In this document: positions 36,540-62,934 of the stretch, piece after piece
Position numbering within the stretch: position 1 is the first letter of the stretch
How the letters are laid out: every line of letters starts with the position of its first letter
Assembly: GCA_009760855.2 (NCBI GenBank)
Contig: WPIO01000013.1
Span: 4,956,501-5,020,500, forward strand
DNA from: Cristatella mucedo
Taxonomy: Eukaryota > Bryozoa > Phylactolaemata > Cristatellidae
Length of the DNA: 64,000 nt
Direction: 5' to 3'
Translations under genes and position numbers: made by a program
Notes under the pieces: generated by a model
What the model saw: the letters and a program-made list of their open reading frames with translations, nothing else
Database searches by the model: none
Told to the model about the DNA's origin: nothing

Positions 36540-36660
36540 GTGCGGGAATTTTTTATATTCATTATTTATATTGTTTGTGTATCAAGCATGATATTACTCA
36601 CCATTCAATTGCATTTCCCTTTGCAGCAAATGTAGAGCGCCTAGGAAAGGAGAGAGCGCA
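36540..36660 (+). repeat. LINE-A 3' end fragment
   Basis: TCAAGCATGATATTACTCAC, CATTTCCCTTTGCAGCAAAT, GTAGAGCGCCTAGGAAAGGA. Confidence 0.7.
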
Positions 36661-36839
36661 GCGCGACATAGGAAGAAAGCTAAGTAGCGCTAGGTAGAGA
36701 GACTGGTGGTGCCATAATCAGACAGCAAGAGGCTGCATTTCCCGACGCCTTCAGCATTTCAGCTCGACGGTAGCATCTAAGCGGTTGCGAGATCCGGTAT
36801 AACGCCCAGACCGCAGGTCGATTAAGAGGTGAAATTGCA

Positions 36840-37103
36840 CGAAATTGCACAATTCGAGCTGCGTCCGCCGGCGGCATTCCGCAGCAGACGCGTTCCCAGG
36901 ATATCGTGCGCTCTCGGGGGCGCCCCCTGGCGTCCTCTGACTCAGCGCCCGCCAGCCCCCCCCCCCGATCCCGCGCCCGGGACGTATGCCCCGCCCGCCC
37001 CCTTCGGTACTCTTCTGTTCCGCGCAGTGCCGACTTCGCTATCTCAAATCAGGCCGTTGTTCCGCTTTTTAGCAATGCTTAATTCCAATAGCTTCCGTTA
37101 CAG
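36840..37103 (+). other. GC-rich patch ending in a strong splice donor; possible first exon
   Basis: CpG-dense sequence (36850-37010) with an ATG at 37075 followed by nine codons and then ACAG|GTGAGT at about 37103. It could be a promoter with a first exon of an unrecognised + strand gene, but no downstream exon was found. Confidence 0.2.
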
Positions 37104-37732
37104 GTGAGTCATTGAGTGCAAAGAGGGTCGACCCCGACCGAAGAGTCGGCTCGCTGGGGGCTTGCCTGCGAATAGGGCAGTGCAATTCTCAAAAATAGCT
37201 CAGATTCTAGACTTTAAATGCAATTTAAGAGAAAGTTTTGAATAATGGGCTTCATTAGGAAAGCAGTTTTCTTTGAAGGCAACATTTGGATACTGTTGCT
37301 GTTTTGTTCTCGAATTTAGTGCCCCCTAGTGACTGGAGGCGACTTCGCGATACCATGGGCGCGGCGGCTAGACGATATCTTGCTCTCGCTAAGCGTCAAG
37401 TGTAATTGAAATGGGAATTGCAACCTTACTTAGGCCTTCCTCATCGTTGCAGGTTGGGGCTGATTAGTTACGCACCTGTCTTTGCAACATGTTGGGTCTG
37501 CCTACTAGTTCCGGCTTTCAGCTCACACGATCGGCGTCCATTGAATAGCTCTGTTACCGGCTTCGGCTATTAATTCTTCCTCAACCTGCTCCAGGCGGTG
37601 GAAGAACGCGAATATCCCCGCGATCGGAATGGCGTGGGTGCGTTTATAAACAGTGGCCGTGAAATTTTAACGAAATTTCGTAGTCGCGATTTCCATCGGA
37701 CTAACGCATGCTCGAAAGGATGATCACTTGCG

Positions 37733-37816
37733 GGCTCAAGCCCCGAGGCATATGTGAAGTGCCTGAATAGAGATTAAGTTCTCTTGGGGCGCTATGCAAA
37801 TGAGTTAGATTATATT
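37733..37816 (+). repeat. SINE-B 3' half
   Basis: GGGCTCAAGCCCCGAGGCAT, ATGTGAAGTGCCTGAATAGA, GATTAAGTTCTCTTGGGGCG, CTATGCAAATGAGTTAGATT. Confidence 0.75.
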
Positions 37817-38269
37817 TTATTTACTGTGGACCTGTCCACCGGATCTATATCTTTGTCGGCCATTTTGAAAGGCTGCGGCACCGCTGGCATGGCTGCCCCA
37901 TCTATTCGAGGAGCCCGAGGACTGCTGCTAAGGCAGCTCGTAACCTCTGACCTATTTTCTGCCGCCTCTTTTATGCGCTCGGGGTGGGCGCGAACCAGCT
38001 GGGCGAGCTTTCAGCAGCTACTATGCGCACCGCCTGCAGCCCAGTGGCCCACGTTTGTAGTTATGATAGTAGGACACCATATACTGTTAGAAGCGGTTAA
38101 TTTACTATAAAGGAAATGTAACAATTGGCTGGTAGTAACGCGTGCGATTTCAGCGTTTGAACGCACCCTAAAAACATTAACAAGAAAGGAGCACACGCTG
38201 TGAGGAATAGGTAGGCTATGTAGCGAATTTTTTCAATTTGATTTTGTCCGGAAATGTTGTGATGTAAAT

Positions 38270-38700
38270 CGGATGTGAGTTCGAGGCTTGGGAGCATATG
38301 AATTGAAAGTCTGGGGTCTCTGGGATTTGAGGGCGCTTAGAGGTACAGCTGAGTGAATTGAGTCATAGGAGCAGGTAGTGCGCTCTCCTGCCTGGCTAGG
38401 AAGTATTTCATACCGGTAGGCAGGATCAGTAAAATGATGAGGCGTAAAAGTGAGTGAAAGAAACTCGAAGGCGATACTAGACTTGAGGGCTAAAGAATGA
38501 GGATCGGTGAAAAGTAATGATACAGTTGCAATCGCGATAGACAGCCTAGCTGTCTAGCTGCAGAGTGTTGCACCAACTGTAAGCATCAGTTTTCGCACTC
38601 AGGAAGACCTGCAAGTAGCGAGTTACAAAAGTCTTGACGGAATGTCACAAACGCACGCACCAGCTTGGCTGTGATATCCTTATTTAAGCAAGCCCAACTT
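38270..38700 (-). repeat. LINE-A internal fragment
   Basis: Inverted remnants of the LKSF.DRAFS...WNSLP region (GTGAGTTCGAGGCTTGGGAG) and of the LQ.V..AARL region near 38570, with no intact frame. Confidence 0.55.
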
Positions 38701-38869
38701 GTGGAGATGCCGTGCACTTCATGCATGTCCTAATTCGGAGCTTTATGGGTTTTCGTCGCACTTTACGAATAGAGAATCTTGGTCGATGCAAATGCTAAAC
38801 TCCAGGGATTAACATGTTTAGTGCGGACCTAAACCCTAAGCCATCAAAGTCTTTATTGGAGAGCGTTTG

Positions 38870-39480
38870 TTTCTGTCTCAGATGCCTCCACGGTCTGTTT
38901 TTAACATGGCTGATCTTCTATTCATCAAAGAAATTCAGCCCTTTTTATGCTTCGCTGAAGAAGCTGCAATGGCTCCAGGTTGATCAATAAATACACTGCG
39001 AAATTCTTAGTCTGATCCACAAGACCTGATATGTCTTAGCTCCTACCTACCTACCTAGGTGAACTGCTGCTGCACCACTTAAAGCCTCCTCATGCCCGCA
39101 GGTCCACCTTGGACTATAAATCAGCTGATCCGCCCATATTCTTAAAGACCATTGATGACAGAAGCTTTTCCTCTGCAGGTCAGGGACTGTGGAACTCACT
39201 TCCACGATTTCTAATAAATGACATCTGCTCTCCCGTCGCCGACTGGGGCAAATCCTTTACAGCCGTCCTGAGCAGCTTATTACATTCTAATCACTTCCTC
39301 GATAACCCTCCATCCTTAGTTGTGCTTCTCTGTGTTTGTCTTTGCTGTGGGATGTGAAATATATTGGCCACTGTATGCCCACAAAAGGCCGTATAGGCTT
39401 TGAGTGCACTACAGGAAATCTCTATCAAAGCACCCACTTAGTCATTGTGGCATCGTTGAGTTAAAGACGGAATTAAATAA
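38870..39480 (+). pseudogene. LINE-B fragment, 3' part
   Basis: Encodes FLKTIDDRSFSSAGQGLWNS and PRFLINDICSPVADWGKSF, diverged from the LINE-B C-terminus, then a decayed 3' end at about 39370-39480. Confidence 0.65.
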
Positions 39481-39509
39481 CCTTTAATTGCATTTCAATA
39501 CGTGTGCAC

Positions 39510-39840
39510 TGCTCCAAAGTGACTTTGCACTAGATGGCTACATCGGCTCCACTGTCAAGTCCGGCTACTTACAAATGCTTACCATTGCCAAAATTCGAGC
39601 CTGCTTTGACGAGGATACCACAGCCGAGCTGGTTCGTGCGTTTGTGACATCAGCTCGTTACTCACAGGTCTTCCTTCCTGTGTAATGGTATGCTTAAACT
39701 TTGTGCTGCACTCTGCAGCTAGGCTTGTTTTTCGTGACCTTTGCCAATGCCATTGCACTCCACTTCTTACCGATCTGCACTGGCTGAAGTATCGTATCGA
39801 CTTCAAGGTTCTGTCACTCACCTTCAGATCCTTCCTTTGA
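39510..39840 (+). pseudogene. LINE-A fragment
   Basis: CTCCACTGTCAAGTCCGGCT, then AGGCTTGTTTTTCGTGACCT and TATCGTATCGACTTCAAGGT correspond to LINE-A segments at 52430-52720. Broken by indels. Confidence 0.65.
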
Positions 39841-39851
39841 CTTGTCCCGGC

Positions 39852-40030
39852 CAACTTAGAGCCGTGATGGCACACTAGGTAAGGCTGTTGCTTTCACGAC
39901 CTCGTTCCAGAGGTCGTGGGTTCGTTTCCTGCGGTGGGCGATCCTGTATCGCCACTGCAAGCGGTGGTGAAAGCCGCAAAGGCTCTTCTGTCGCTATACA
40001 AAAGAGGCTGTTTAATCAGCTAGGATATTT
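39852..40030 (+). repeat. SINE-A copy, well preserved
   Basis: Head AGCCGTGATGGCACACTAGG, B-box-like GTCGTGGGTTCGTTTCCTGC, GGGCGATCCTGTATCGCC, tail CTATACAAAAGAGGCTGTTT. It is inserted directly after a LINE-A fragment. Confidence 0.85.
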
Positions 40031-40106
40031 TTAATAGAAATGCTGCCACATGAGGTTTCACCTCATGCCGCCTGCTCTTCTTACTCAAGCCGTTTAGCTG
40101 TGCCTT

Positions 40107-40327
<221 letters not shown>

Positions 40328-40329
40328 CA

Positions 40330-42069
40330 GGGATGCAGAAAAGGAGAAAGAGAGAGAAAGAGATAGATGGGGAGAGATCTGATTATCTCAATGATACATA
40401 CCAATGTGTCATCGTGATTATTGCTAGGTTTAGTGTAAGCTTGTCTGATCTCGTCTCGTAAATCCTGGCGAAATCTCGGCGAAACTTTCCCGACCGCCAG
40501 CTTCGCTTCTTCTTCTCCTGTTGGCGTCCTGCCACTTTCTCGAATGCAGCCTCCATTTCAATCCAGCTACTCGCGGCTTTGTCCGATTGACTACCTCCTT
40601 GATTTTCGACGCATTTTTATTTTACAAGCCTTCTGATTCTAGCTAATGTTTAGCAGGTCTGGTGACTTAATGGAACTCGTTGAACGACACATTCCTGGCA
40701 CATCCATTCATTTTGGGTAAAATATGATTTGTCGAGTGAGTGATTAAGTGATCTATTCATCCAGCAGCTTCACTAGCATGATTATTAAAACAGGTTATAC
40801 ATCTAAGAAAATTTGCTTTCTTTCACTGTCAGAGGCTGGTTCGTCTGACCCGAATAGAAACTTCGTTCGTCGCCTACTCGCTGTGCCTACTCGCACACGC
40901 TACGCTTTACATTCCGATTTAACCGGAAACGTCAGCTCAAACAGCATAGTGCCTATTGCCGGGGGCCGTTGGATCAACGATTTAACCCCACACAGGCTGC
41001 CTCTGCGATGTCAAACTTCGCTCCTTGGTGATTTGTGACTAATAAAACAAATGACAAGAAAATAAGCAGCACCTACGCGAAGTAAAGCGGTACACAGCAT
41101 TGGCAGCGTGTCGTAGGCCTCCCAGGATGCGAAGGATAACTCATTTAATGGCAGCGGCTGCTTAGAAAACCGACTACGGACGGCTTGCGCGTCGGGTGAA
41201 GGCCCGAAAATCAAACCAAAGCGTCGGGAAAACAGATGACGAGGGAAAGGTGCTCCGACCGGACGCCGAGTGCAGGCGAGCAGAGCGCTAAGGCCGCCAT
41301 CGTGCTGGTGTAGAAAACAGCAAGGAGGCGGCAAGGAGAGCGCGCGCCGACTTCTCGGGCTAGACAGCGGCGCCGCTAAGAAGCCACTCACAGCTGCAGA
41401 AGAATCTGCAATTGTCTCTGCTGCGGCGTCACTGGTGAGTAATTAAAGGTAAAGCGACGTCGATGTCCGAGTCGCTGCTGCAGGCTTTGGAACGAGAGGC
41501 GTACCGTCGGGCACCGCCGCTGCGTCCTCGCCTGCGATTCTGATCATTCTCCCCACTGCCAAATTGCAGCGACGCTCCTGATCGCTGCAACACCCCCTGT
41601 CCGAGGAGGCGACCCGCCAGCTCGGAGCTCAGCCGCTACTGGTAGCCAGTCGATTCTGCTCCATTCCGTTAGACTAGCCAGCCGCCGACTCAGCTCAGGC
41701 GGAGAGGCCCGTGCTGACCGCTGGCCGGCCGGAGCGGCGAAGGCCGCCGCCTCGCCACGGCGCACACGCTTTCGGATCTGTCATCGAGCAGCACACGAGC
41801 TTTCCTGATCTCTACGACGATCCTGTGCAGCGGGCTGCGGTGCGGCAGCAACGGCAACGGGCTGACCGCACGTGTAGACCAGCCCCTCACTAAAATGCTA
41901 GCCGATAGCAAGGAGACCGGCTCAGTCCGCTAGTTTAGCCTCCGATGGGCACTGGTTCGCGCTTGCGCGCTTGCGCGCGTAATCGTCCGGAGCGACGGGA
42001 GTATCTAGCGTCGATGGATCGTCTCTAACGCTTTTCATTGCCGGCTAAGAGGCCAGAGAAAATGTCACG

Positions 42070-42070
<1 letters not shown>
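40330..42070. other. 3' flank of the ankyrin-TRPV gene; GC-rich patch
   Basis: 41100-41900 is GC-rich with several short frames lacking family resemblance, for example a 26-codon frame starting at 41464. No gene is called. Confidence 0.35.

Positions 42071-42074
<4 letters not shown>

Positions 42075-42131
<57 letters not shown>
42075..42131. repeat. (CT)n microsatellite
   Basis: About 27 CT units, 250 bases beyond the channel gene's stop codon. Confidence 0.95.
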
Positions 42132-42377
42132 GGCCAGCTTCGACCGTCAGAAGTGCTATTGCTAAATGAGAGTCCCTACGTGAGAGGTGTGGGCTGTGGG
42201 CGCAAGACAAGCAAGGTTTTGTAGCGCCGTTCAACTTCTAATTTGAGTTCTCGCGGTTTCAACCTGTCACCGCTACCGATTAGTTATAGCTCGATATTAT
42301 CTCATCGACTAAGCTTCCGGATAGCTCTCGAATACGAGGCGAGTATCTATGCGAGGCACCGAACTTATGTCGGTCTT

Positions 42378-55553
<13,176 letters not shown>

Positions 55554-56137
55554 TACGCACTCGCCTGTCGCAATGCTCGCCTGTCCAAAAGCGGCATGCT
55601 CTGCCGGTGCTCTTCGTACCTTTGCAACGAAGCCAAGTTTTCGTCTGGCGTGCAGCCTGCCATTTGCCGCCGCTGAGCGAGAAGGAAGCACAAGCGAGCT
55701 TACCCCGAGCTTAGTCAGCAGGAAAGCGCTTAGCTGTCGATTGAGGGGGGCTTTCGAGCCCCGGCTTTGAGAACGGTCGCTGTCGCCAACGGCCTGGATA
55801 ATTTTTATTCGGATCGACTTCGATAGTGCTGCATTGACGGCGTCGACGGTGGCTGCAAGCAGCAGGGCACAAAGGGCAGTGAGCAGAACGCCGGCGAATC
55901 AGAGCGCCGACAGGGCTCCCCACTTCGCCAGCTTGACGCCTCAATCGCCAAGACGAGACCGCTACTTTCAAGAAGCACCAGACATTTATTAAAGAACTCA
56001 TTAAAGAATTTATTAAAGAACTGCCCTGATATTGTAAACTGTTGCTATCGGACCAAGCTGCAGTCGTTCAAGCTTGGTCGAAAAGTCAGGCAGGCAGGCA
56101 CGATGCATTATCAGGCTTCGAACATTACAGCGAACAC

Positions 56138-56456
<319 letters not shown>

Positions 56457-56994
56457 TACGATTGAGAGTCCCGCAGCACACTATCGCAGGCAAAGCGAAG
56501 AAGACTGTGGCCGACTAAATAGACACAATGGATGCCAGAACGCATTGACTGGCTGACTGATGCCGCCCTGCAGCATTGCGATATGAAGATAGCTTATCAG
56601 CGATGAGAGTAGTTCTAGTCGTGGTCGCGTCGACCCTTTCCGTCGAGTACGTGCCTACGACACCGCACTAGGGGGCAGGTTCAGACTTAGGACTTGTATG
56701 TACGGAAGTTAGCAAGCATAATATAGAGCTACCTTTTTCTTTGCATTTGATTGCTGACGTCTGGGGCGAAACGAGAGAGTGGCAAAATTTGCGAGAAAGG
56801 AATCGGTAGCAGGGCCAGATAAAAATATTCCCAGGTGAGAAGGCAACGACGTAAAGTAACTTCGCCGTCGAAGTCATTCCTACACCGAGGCCTTTCTTTC
56901 CTATCACTTGGAGTCATCTTCAGGTCATGAGAATTTTTCGGCTTTTCGAGTTGTGCGGGCGTGCTTATCGTCCACTCCTACTCACTGACTCTTC

Positions 56995-57425
56995 CAGTTT
57001 CACACCTAGCTGAACTGCTGAAGCAGTTTCAGCCTCTTCTTACTCTCAATTCCTATATGTTTTAATTCAGTTCCGTTTCTCCGCTTAAAGACCGCTGGCG
57101 ACAGAAGACTTTGCTCTGCAGGTCCTAGACTGTGGAACTCACTTCCACCATTCCGGCGCAACGACATCTGCTCTCCTATTGCCGACTATGGCAATCGTTT
57201 CCCGCTGTCACGAGCTGCTACTTGCATGCTACTCACTACCGCAACTGGTCCTTGACTCAGCTGTGCTTTTCACTTTATCTTTGTTGCGTGAGATAAATTC
57301 GGTTGGTAATCGCATGCGCACCGAAAGCGGCTCAGGTTTTGAGTGCGCTATACAAAACTCTCCTACATAACACCCACATAGTCTCCGAGGTTTTGTGGAG
57401 TTACAAACGGAGATAGTACATACAC
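56995..57425 (+). pseudogene. LINE-B 3' part, decayed
   Basis: CTAGCTGAACTGCTGAAGCA, GGTCCTAGACTGTGGAACTC, then the family end CACCGAAAGCGGCTCAGGTT and AACACCCACATAGTCTCCGA. Confidence 0.7.
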
Positions 57426-57752
57426 GTATAATTCCTAACGATGCCTCCGTAAAAGCATATATCTATCGGTGGCTGAACCTCCGATTTTCCAAGCAAAACT
57501 AAATCCATATTCATCACCAGCTGTAGAGGCTTATTTATATGGCGGTTCGGTAACTTTTGTAAAAACTGGATCAAAGCAGTCCAGTCACGGCAGAACACGA
57601 CAGAACTGCTCGAGGCTCTCCTGTCGGCGCCTATGCGCTTGTCCGCCGAGCTGCTCCGGCGGCAAATGTCCCAATATTCGGAATGTCAACCGCAGCGATC
57701 AGCCGTCTGGCCCTCTGCTGCTGCCATCTCGGGTCGACAACTAGCTGCTGAG

Positions 57753-57829
57753 AGCGTCATGTGACCCCCATCACCGCTCGCCCCACAGTTTCTGCCAGTC
57801 CATTGGCCTGTGCTCGGACGGTATCCTCG

Positions 57830-57889
<60 letters not shown>

Positions 57890-58035
57890 GACTCTACTTT
57901 GGAGCTGCCAACCAACGCCCGCGACCGCTAGGACCTTCGCGACGCCGCCTATCCGCCAGCGTCAATAAAGGCGCCGTCTGACTGAAACTCAAGCGTGAGG
58001 GGCATCTCGACCTCTCGTGAGAGCACACCACCGCA
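57753..58035 (+). mobile_element. Possible solo LTR
   Basis: GC-rich segment starting TGTGACC, containing a (CT)n tract (57832-57887) and CGTCAATAAAGGCGCC, then a GAGCACACCA end. The layout resembles U3-R-U5 with a poly(A) signal, but no target duplication or partner LTR was found. Confidence 0.2.
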
Positions 58036-58109
58036 CACTTAAATGAGCTCGAGCGGTCGGTAGAATGATCTCTGATCGTTCGATGGGATCAAGCACGATG
58101 ACCAGCGGT

Positions 58110-58265
58110 GAATAAATAAAGAATGTATTTATATAGCGCCACAAGAGAACTTGATCTCTATTCAGGCGCTACTTCACATGTGCCTCGGTGCTCGAGCCCT
58201 CGGCCTCGGCCTGAACTTGGTCCCCGGGGCGAGCACCTTAATCGCTGGACCACAAAGCAGTCATT
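58110..58265 (-). repeat. SINE-B copy
   Basis: Reverse complement: TTTGTGGTCCAGCGATTAAG head, GAGGGCTCGAGCACCGAGGC, GAGATCAAGTTCTCTTGTGG, GCGCTATATAAATACATTC. Confidence 0.8.
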
Positions 58266-59154
58266 TGAGCGAAAGCTTGTCAACGTCAAGCAGTCGGTTG
58301 TCAGAAGGAACGCCTACAGTGCGAGCACTCGGCAGAGGTCGCGCTACAGATGCCAGCAATCAGGAGAGCGAGCGGTCGCTGATCCAGCCTCGGTTTCGGG
58401 GCGTGCCAACAGCAGAGCTCGGTTTTCTCTTTAAGCATAAAACAATCGATTTAATATCCAACTCACCAAATGCGTGCAAGGTAAGCATCCAGACTATCAG
58501 TCGCTAGAGAGCAGGGCCGCGTTCGCTTTCAAAAGTGCTCCATAAGAACGGAAATCAGCTGAGGGCCGGAAGCAGACCTGGATTTAGGAGCCCCGGAGGT
58601 GAGCGGCCTGCAGAATGAGACCCGACCGCTACACGGACACAATGAACTGAATAATATTGGGCGGAAACGATTAGAATCTCGCCGGAGTCTAAGCTCGTGA
58701 GTGTCAACTACTGCCGACATATCGACAAGCACCAAACCAGTTACGTTAACACCTAGGGGAAGCTCAAGTCGGACTTGCTTTTTTTTCGTTAACTCTCTGA
58801 TCTCTCTATCGTACTATGGGTTAAGCATAGCATACATTCCGACGTGGTTATATAATGACTGCCAGGACGTCATTCCATGCGATTTTCGAAGCGAAAATAA
58901 TTGCGATTGTTGTACATATTACCTGCCGAAGCGCGTCTGGAGTATGCCAATTATTGTGCAAGCAGCCTTGATTTCCTCGCAGATTAAGTCGTCAAGGCTT
59001 TTAAGCATGGGTCCAATTGAGCGACAAAGAAACTGGTACATATTGCAATTCCCTTGTTGTGGCATCCAGCGACATGATTTGAAGGCAGCAATCGCAAAGA
59101 AAGAAAGATGTCCTGATATATTAGCCAGATAATTTGGTTAGATTATTAAACTGC

Positions 59155-59325
59155 TAGCTGACTCAGCAGTCTCCTTTATACAGCGACAGGAGAGCCTTTA
59201 CGGCTGTCACTACCGCTTCCAGCGGCAATCAAGGATCGTCCACCGCAGCATTCGACCCCACGACCTCAGGACCGAGGTCGTGAATAGCAACCACCTTACA
59301 TAGTGTGCCATTGTGGCAGTGCTAA
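59155..59325 (-). repeat. SINE-A copy
   Basis: Reverse complement includes GTCGTGGGGTCGAATGCTGC, GGACGATCCTTGATTGCC and the GAGACTGCTGAGTCAGCTAG tail. Confidence 0.8.
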
Positions 59326-59399
59326 ATAAAGTAAGGATTATTAGCTGTCCCTAAACTATAATAAATAGGAGTCTGGTATAGAAAATCAATGATTTAAGT

Positions 59400-59770
59400 G
59401 AATAGTAAGAGATTTACATAGCACCTTAAGATAAATAAATCTCTTCCTGAGCATTTTAAATTTGCAGCTAACGAAGCATGTCAACTGGCTAGTGAAAAAA
59501 ATACCCAATTTCAACATGCATGAGTACACAAAGAACAATTCACTAGGAATCAGCAAATGGTGGGACGCACTGATACGTTCTTAGTTTATTTTTAAATTTC
59601 ACCAGTCGTGGCATGTCGTGACGCCAGCGAGTTCGCGGCTTTGGGAACGTTCGAACTATAGGTACAGTCATCAAAGGATTTGAGGTTGGTTAGCAGCACA
59701 TGCTAAACGGCTCGTGCCTAAAGAGATGTCCGAGTGAAAAATTAGTGGAGGTTCCACCATAATAATTATT
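59400..59770 (-). repeat. LINE-A 3' part, decayed
   Basis: Inverted: tail remnant CATAGCACCTTAAGATAAAT, then GTCGTGGCATGTCGTGACGC and AGTTCGCGGCTTTGGGAACG, equivalent to the T..R...F and A.WNSLP region. Confidence 0.6.
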
Positions 59771-59811
59771 AGGAACCGGCAATGTCGCATTCTAAGGTTT
59801 AAAATATAAAA

Positions 59812-59985
59812 TAAAATACTAGCTAATTTAACAGCCTCTTTTGTGTAGCGAAAGAAGAGCCTTTATGGCTATCACCGCCACTTGAAGCGGTGATAAAGGA
59901 TCGCTCAACGCAGGCTTCGAGCCCACGACCTCGGGACCAAGGTCGTGAAAAGCAACCACCTTCCCCAGTGTGCCATCACGGCTCA
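59812..59985 (-). repeat. SINE-A copy, well preserved
   Basis: Reverse complement: GGTGAGCCGTGATGGCACAC head, GTCGTGGGCTCGAAGCCTGC, GATCCTTTATCACCGC, AATTAGCTAGTATTTTATTT tail. Confidence 0.85.
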
Positions 59986-59999
59986 CCTTGAGGCTTAGA

Positions 60000-62090
60000 C
60001 CAGAGGAAATGCGATTCCGAGCGATGGCTAGAGAGTTCTAGGCAACGGCGAAAGTACACTCGAAGCTCCGGCTTGTGGCTTTTGAATTGACTTGTTGACG
60101 TTAAAGGTATGGACTTATGTCAAGGTATGGGTGTTCTTGCTAGCGGCGATGTTCTGCTACCGTTGCCGTACCTGCATGGTACGGTAGAGCATCTGCCACT
60201 CGTTAGCGATGATTCAAGGCGTGAGCGTCATCAGTATCAGTCAATGCATCTGTATCGGGCTAGCACCTGTTACACCCGCTGGACTTACGTTCACGAGCTG
60301 CAATAGCTCGTTCGTAGCACTACCAATCAAAGATAAGAAAATGTGCCCGAAAGAGCAATGTATTCCACATAACTACTAGCAGTAGTAGATCGTGTGAACC
60401 AGCTCGCTGTCAAGCCCTGCAGACACTCACCTAAACAATATCGGAATATTGAGCAGACATGCCCAGTGGCTGAAATATGTAAAATCCCAGCCAGTCTCGA
60501 GTCGGAGCTCGGCAACGCTATCTGGCTTACTAGGTCCAACAACAAAGTCACGCAGCAGAAGGCGTCTCTACAGATTGCAGAACGATCCATCTTCCTTCCA
60601 CGGGCCTCCACGATACATCAGGTTAGATAAGGAGATCACCCTAGTTTGAAAATGGACAAGCCTTTCGCCTACCAGCCATATCCTGCTCTCGTGATCTCCT
60701 TCGCTAGTCATCAAAGTCAATCAAGTCATAGTAGCTAGATAGCTGGCTAGCGGAAATGAATTTCGCAGAAATATTTACGTAGATTGCCCATCCTTTAGTA
60801 CTTTCCGAAATTGTATAACCGTTTCTTGGGCCAAAAGCAGCGGCGTGCCACAGCTTATCATCGGACTTACGAAAAGCTAGCCAAGACGATTAATCAGTGT
60901 ACGTGGCATTTTCGGGAGGCACTGCCTTTTCCGTACTTACGCAATCGTTCTCGTCTGTGAGCTAGCTGCCTCCGTTCGTCTGATCTTTGTTTCCAGCTCT
61001 CGGAGCTCTAAAATTACCAAATAATGCGACGCACCATGTTCGGCATCCCTTCAACTGAGTCCTGTTTGCAGCGACAGTAGTGCAACTAGCAAAAGAAAGT
61101 AAACAAACCCGACTGTTCCGCGAAGCACCTGCTCCGCCCTTCCGAGCCGCTCTTTCTGAGCTTTTGCGTGCTCAGACTGAGCATGTTCTTACTAAACAAA
61201 TGATATTCTTTCTTTTCGGCACAGTTAAAGTGGATAGAAATAGATTGAGTTCTCTTGGGGTACTACAAAAGTGTAGTTTTATTATTACTGCTACTAAGCA
61301 CGGGATGGCTTCGCAGGGACGTATCAGCTACAGTATAACCCAACGTCGTCTCTCGGTTGGCCGCAGTTTGAATGCAAGGGACAGTAGCGATTTCAAAGGT
61401 CGCTTTTTTCTGCCCGAAGGTACTCTCTGCTACCTACCCACCCCACTCGTTAGGGGGTGGGGCGGGAGAGGGTGACTGCCAGCAAGAATGCTACATCACT
61501 GCAACTGATCAGCAGGGCCAATGTCAAGCCCGAGAGTGACGTATCAATTGGTAGCTGCTTTCATTCTTTGACTGACTAGGAACGGAAGGCAAGGCGCGGT
61601 CCTCGGGCTTTGAGGTTGATTAAAGGCACAGTGACCTCGAACCGAGACTGAACAGCAGTCGGTACAAGCCGGTAGCGTTAGGAGTCTGAATGTCTGAAAG
61701 GTAAGGCCAAAGGTACCACGAGATTCCAGTCTTACCCGTCTGCAGTATGCGGTTTACGTCCGAGACATTCGAGACGGTCTGTGGGAAGGTTCGCTTGCTA
61801 AGAGTTCACCCGCTGACCGGCTCATTCAAACCGAACTGCTCAACTGTTTAGTCGCGACGAGGAGCCGGAAGGTCATAGGCGGGCAACAGATTCGTGTGGC
61901 GATCGCTCACATATTCAGACATACCATTTGCATTAGGTACAAAAGACTATTATTTCGGAAGCCCTCAAAAGCGCAAAGTCTTTGAAACGCAGCCAACGCG
62001 TGAACGAAGCGGTGAGTGGTCGCTTCAATCGCTCGCACCAGCCGTCCTATCCGAACTCGCTGCTCCTCCAGCTAGCTCTCGTACCGCCTG
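60000..62090. other. Intergenic, little recognised
   Basis: A SINE-B-like tail (GATTGAGTTCTCTTGGGGTA) lies at about 61228-61285. No coding exon or RNA gene recognised in the rest. Confidence 0.4.
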
Positions 62091-62094
62091 CTCC

Positions 62095-62330
62095 TGGGCA
62101 TCGTGTCATCTCGCCACCCCTGGCACTAAATTGAAATCTTTTGGCGACGGAGCCTTCAGCTCGTGAGCACCGAAAGTCTGGACCTGAAAGCGTCGACTGC
62201 GGTCACTTCGTGCAAGGATCTTTCGTCCTCTTTTTCAAGTCTCAGCTGAAGACTGACCCGTTTTGGTCAGCGTTTTTTGATTCGCCGCAGTGATTGTTGT
62301 GGTGCGATCTTTAGTACGCACTTATGCACG
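62095..62330 (+). repeat. LINE-A fragment
   Basis: CTAAATTGAAATCTTTTGGC, GACGGAGCCTTCAGCTCGTG and CACCGAAAGTCTGGACCTGA correspond to the LKSFGDRAFSS...PKAWN segment. Confidence 0.6.
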
Positions 62331-62449
62331 ATTAAGCGCCTGTATTGGGTCAGAGATTTTACCGAACGGTGACCGTGATCGCCTTCATGGTAGCTTTAGC
62401 CTGCTGGGCTAAGCGCGATAATTATTTCCTTTTACCTGCTTGATGTAAT

Positions 62450-62890
62450 GTTTTGTAAGGTAGCTCCGTCTGTAAATCCACAAAGCCCCAAAAACTAAGT
62501 GGGTTTTACACAGGAGATTTCCATAGCCCACTGAAAGCCTAAGCGGCTTTTAAACGGCTTCCAGTACTCGGTTGTTAGCTGACTTCATCTCAAGCAAAAT
62601 AGACAAAGTGAGAAGCGTAGCTGAGTCAGGAGGGCAGTTTAGGTAGTTAGTAGCATGGAAACATTAATAGCAGCTCGCGACGGCTGGAAAGTATGGGCCA
62701 CAGTCGTCATCGGGAGATTAGATATAGCTGTGTAAGAATTGTCGAAGATCCACTGTCTAGGACCTGCAGAGCAAAAGCGTATGTCACCAACTGTCTTTAA
62801 ATGGAGGACCTTGACAGCTAATGTATTGCCCATAGACAACCTGGGGGCATTAGGAGGCTGAAACTGGTGCTTCAGTTCAACTAGATATGA
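62450..62890 (-). pseudogene. LINE-B 3' part, decayed
   Basis: Inverted family end (TAGCTCCGTCTGTAAATCCA) followed inward by the LKTVGD..F(S/C)SAGPR segment. Confidence 0.7.
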
Positions 62891-62934
62891 ATGTCAGTAA
62901 GCGTTGGGTATTTGATTCTCTTGCAGCGAATTAA

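Noticed and set aside
37893-38110. Small mitochondrial protein (MAAPSIRGARGLLLRQ start, COX6C-like)
   Set aside because: Only about eight residues recall that family, and the rest of the conserved sequence was not found downstream.
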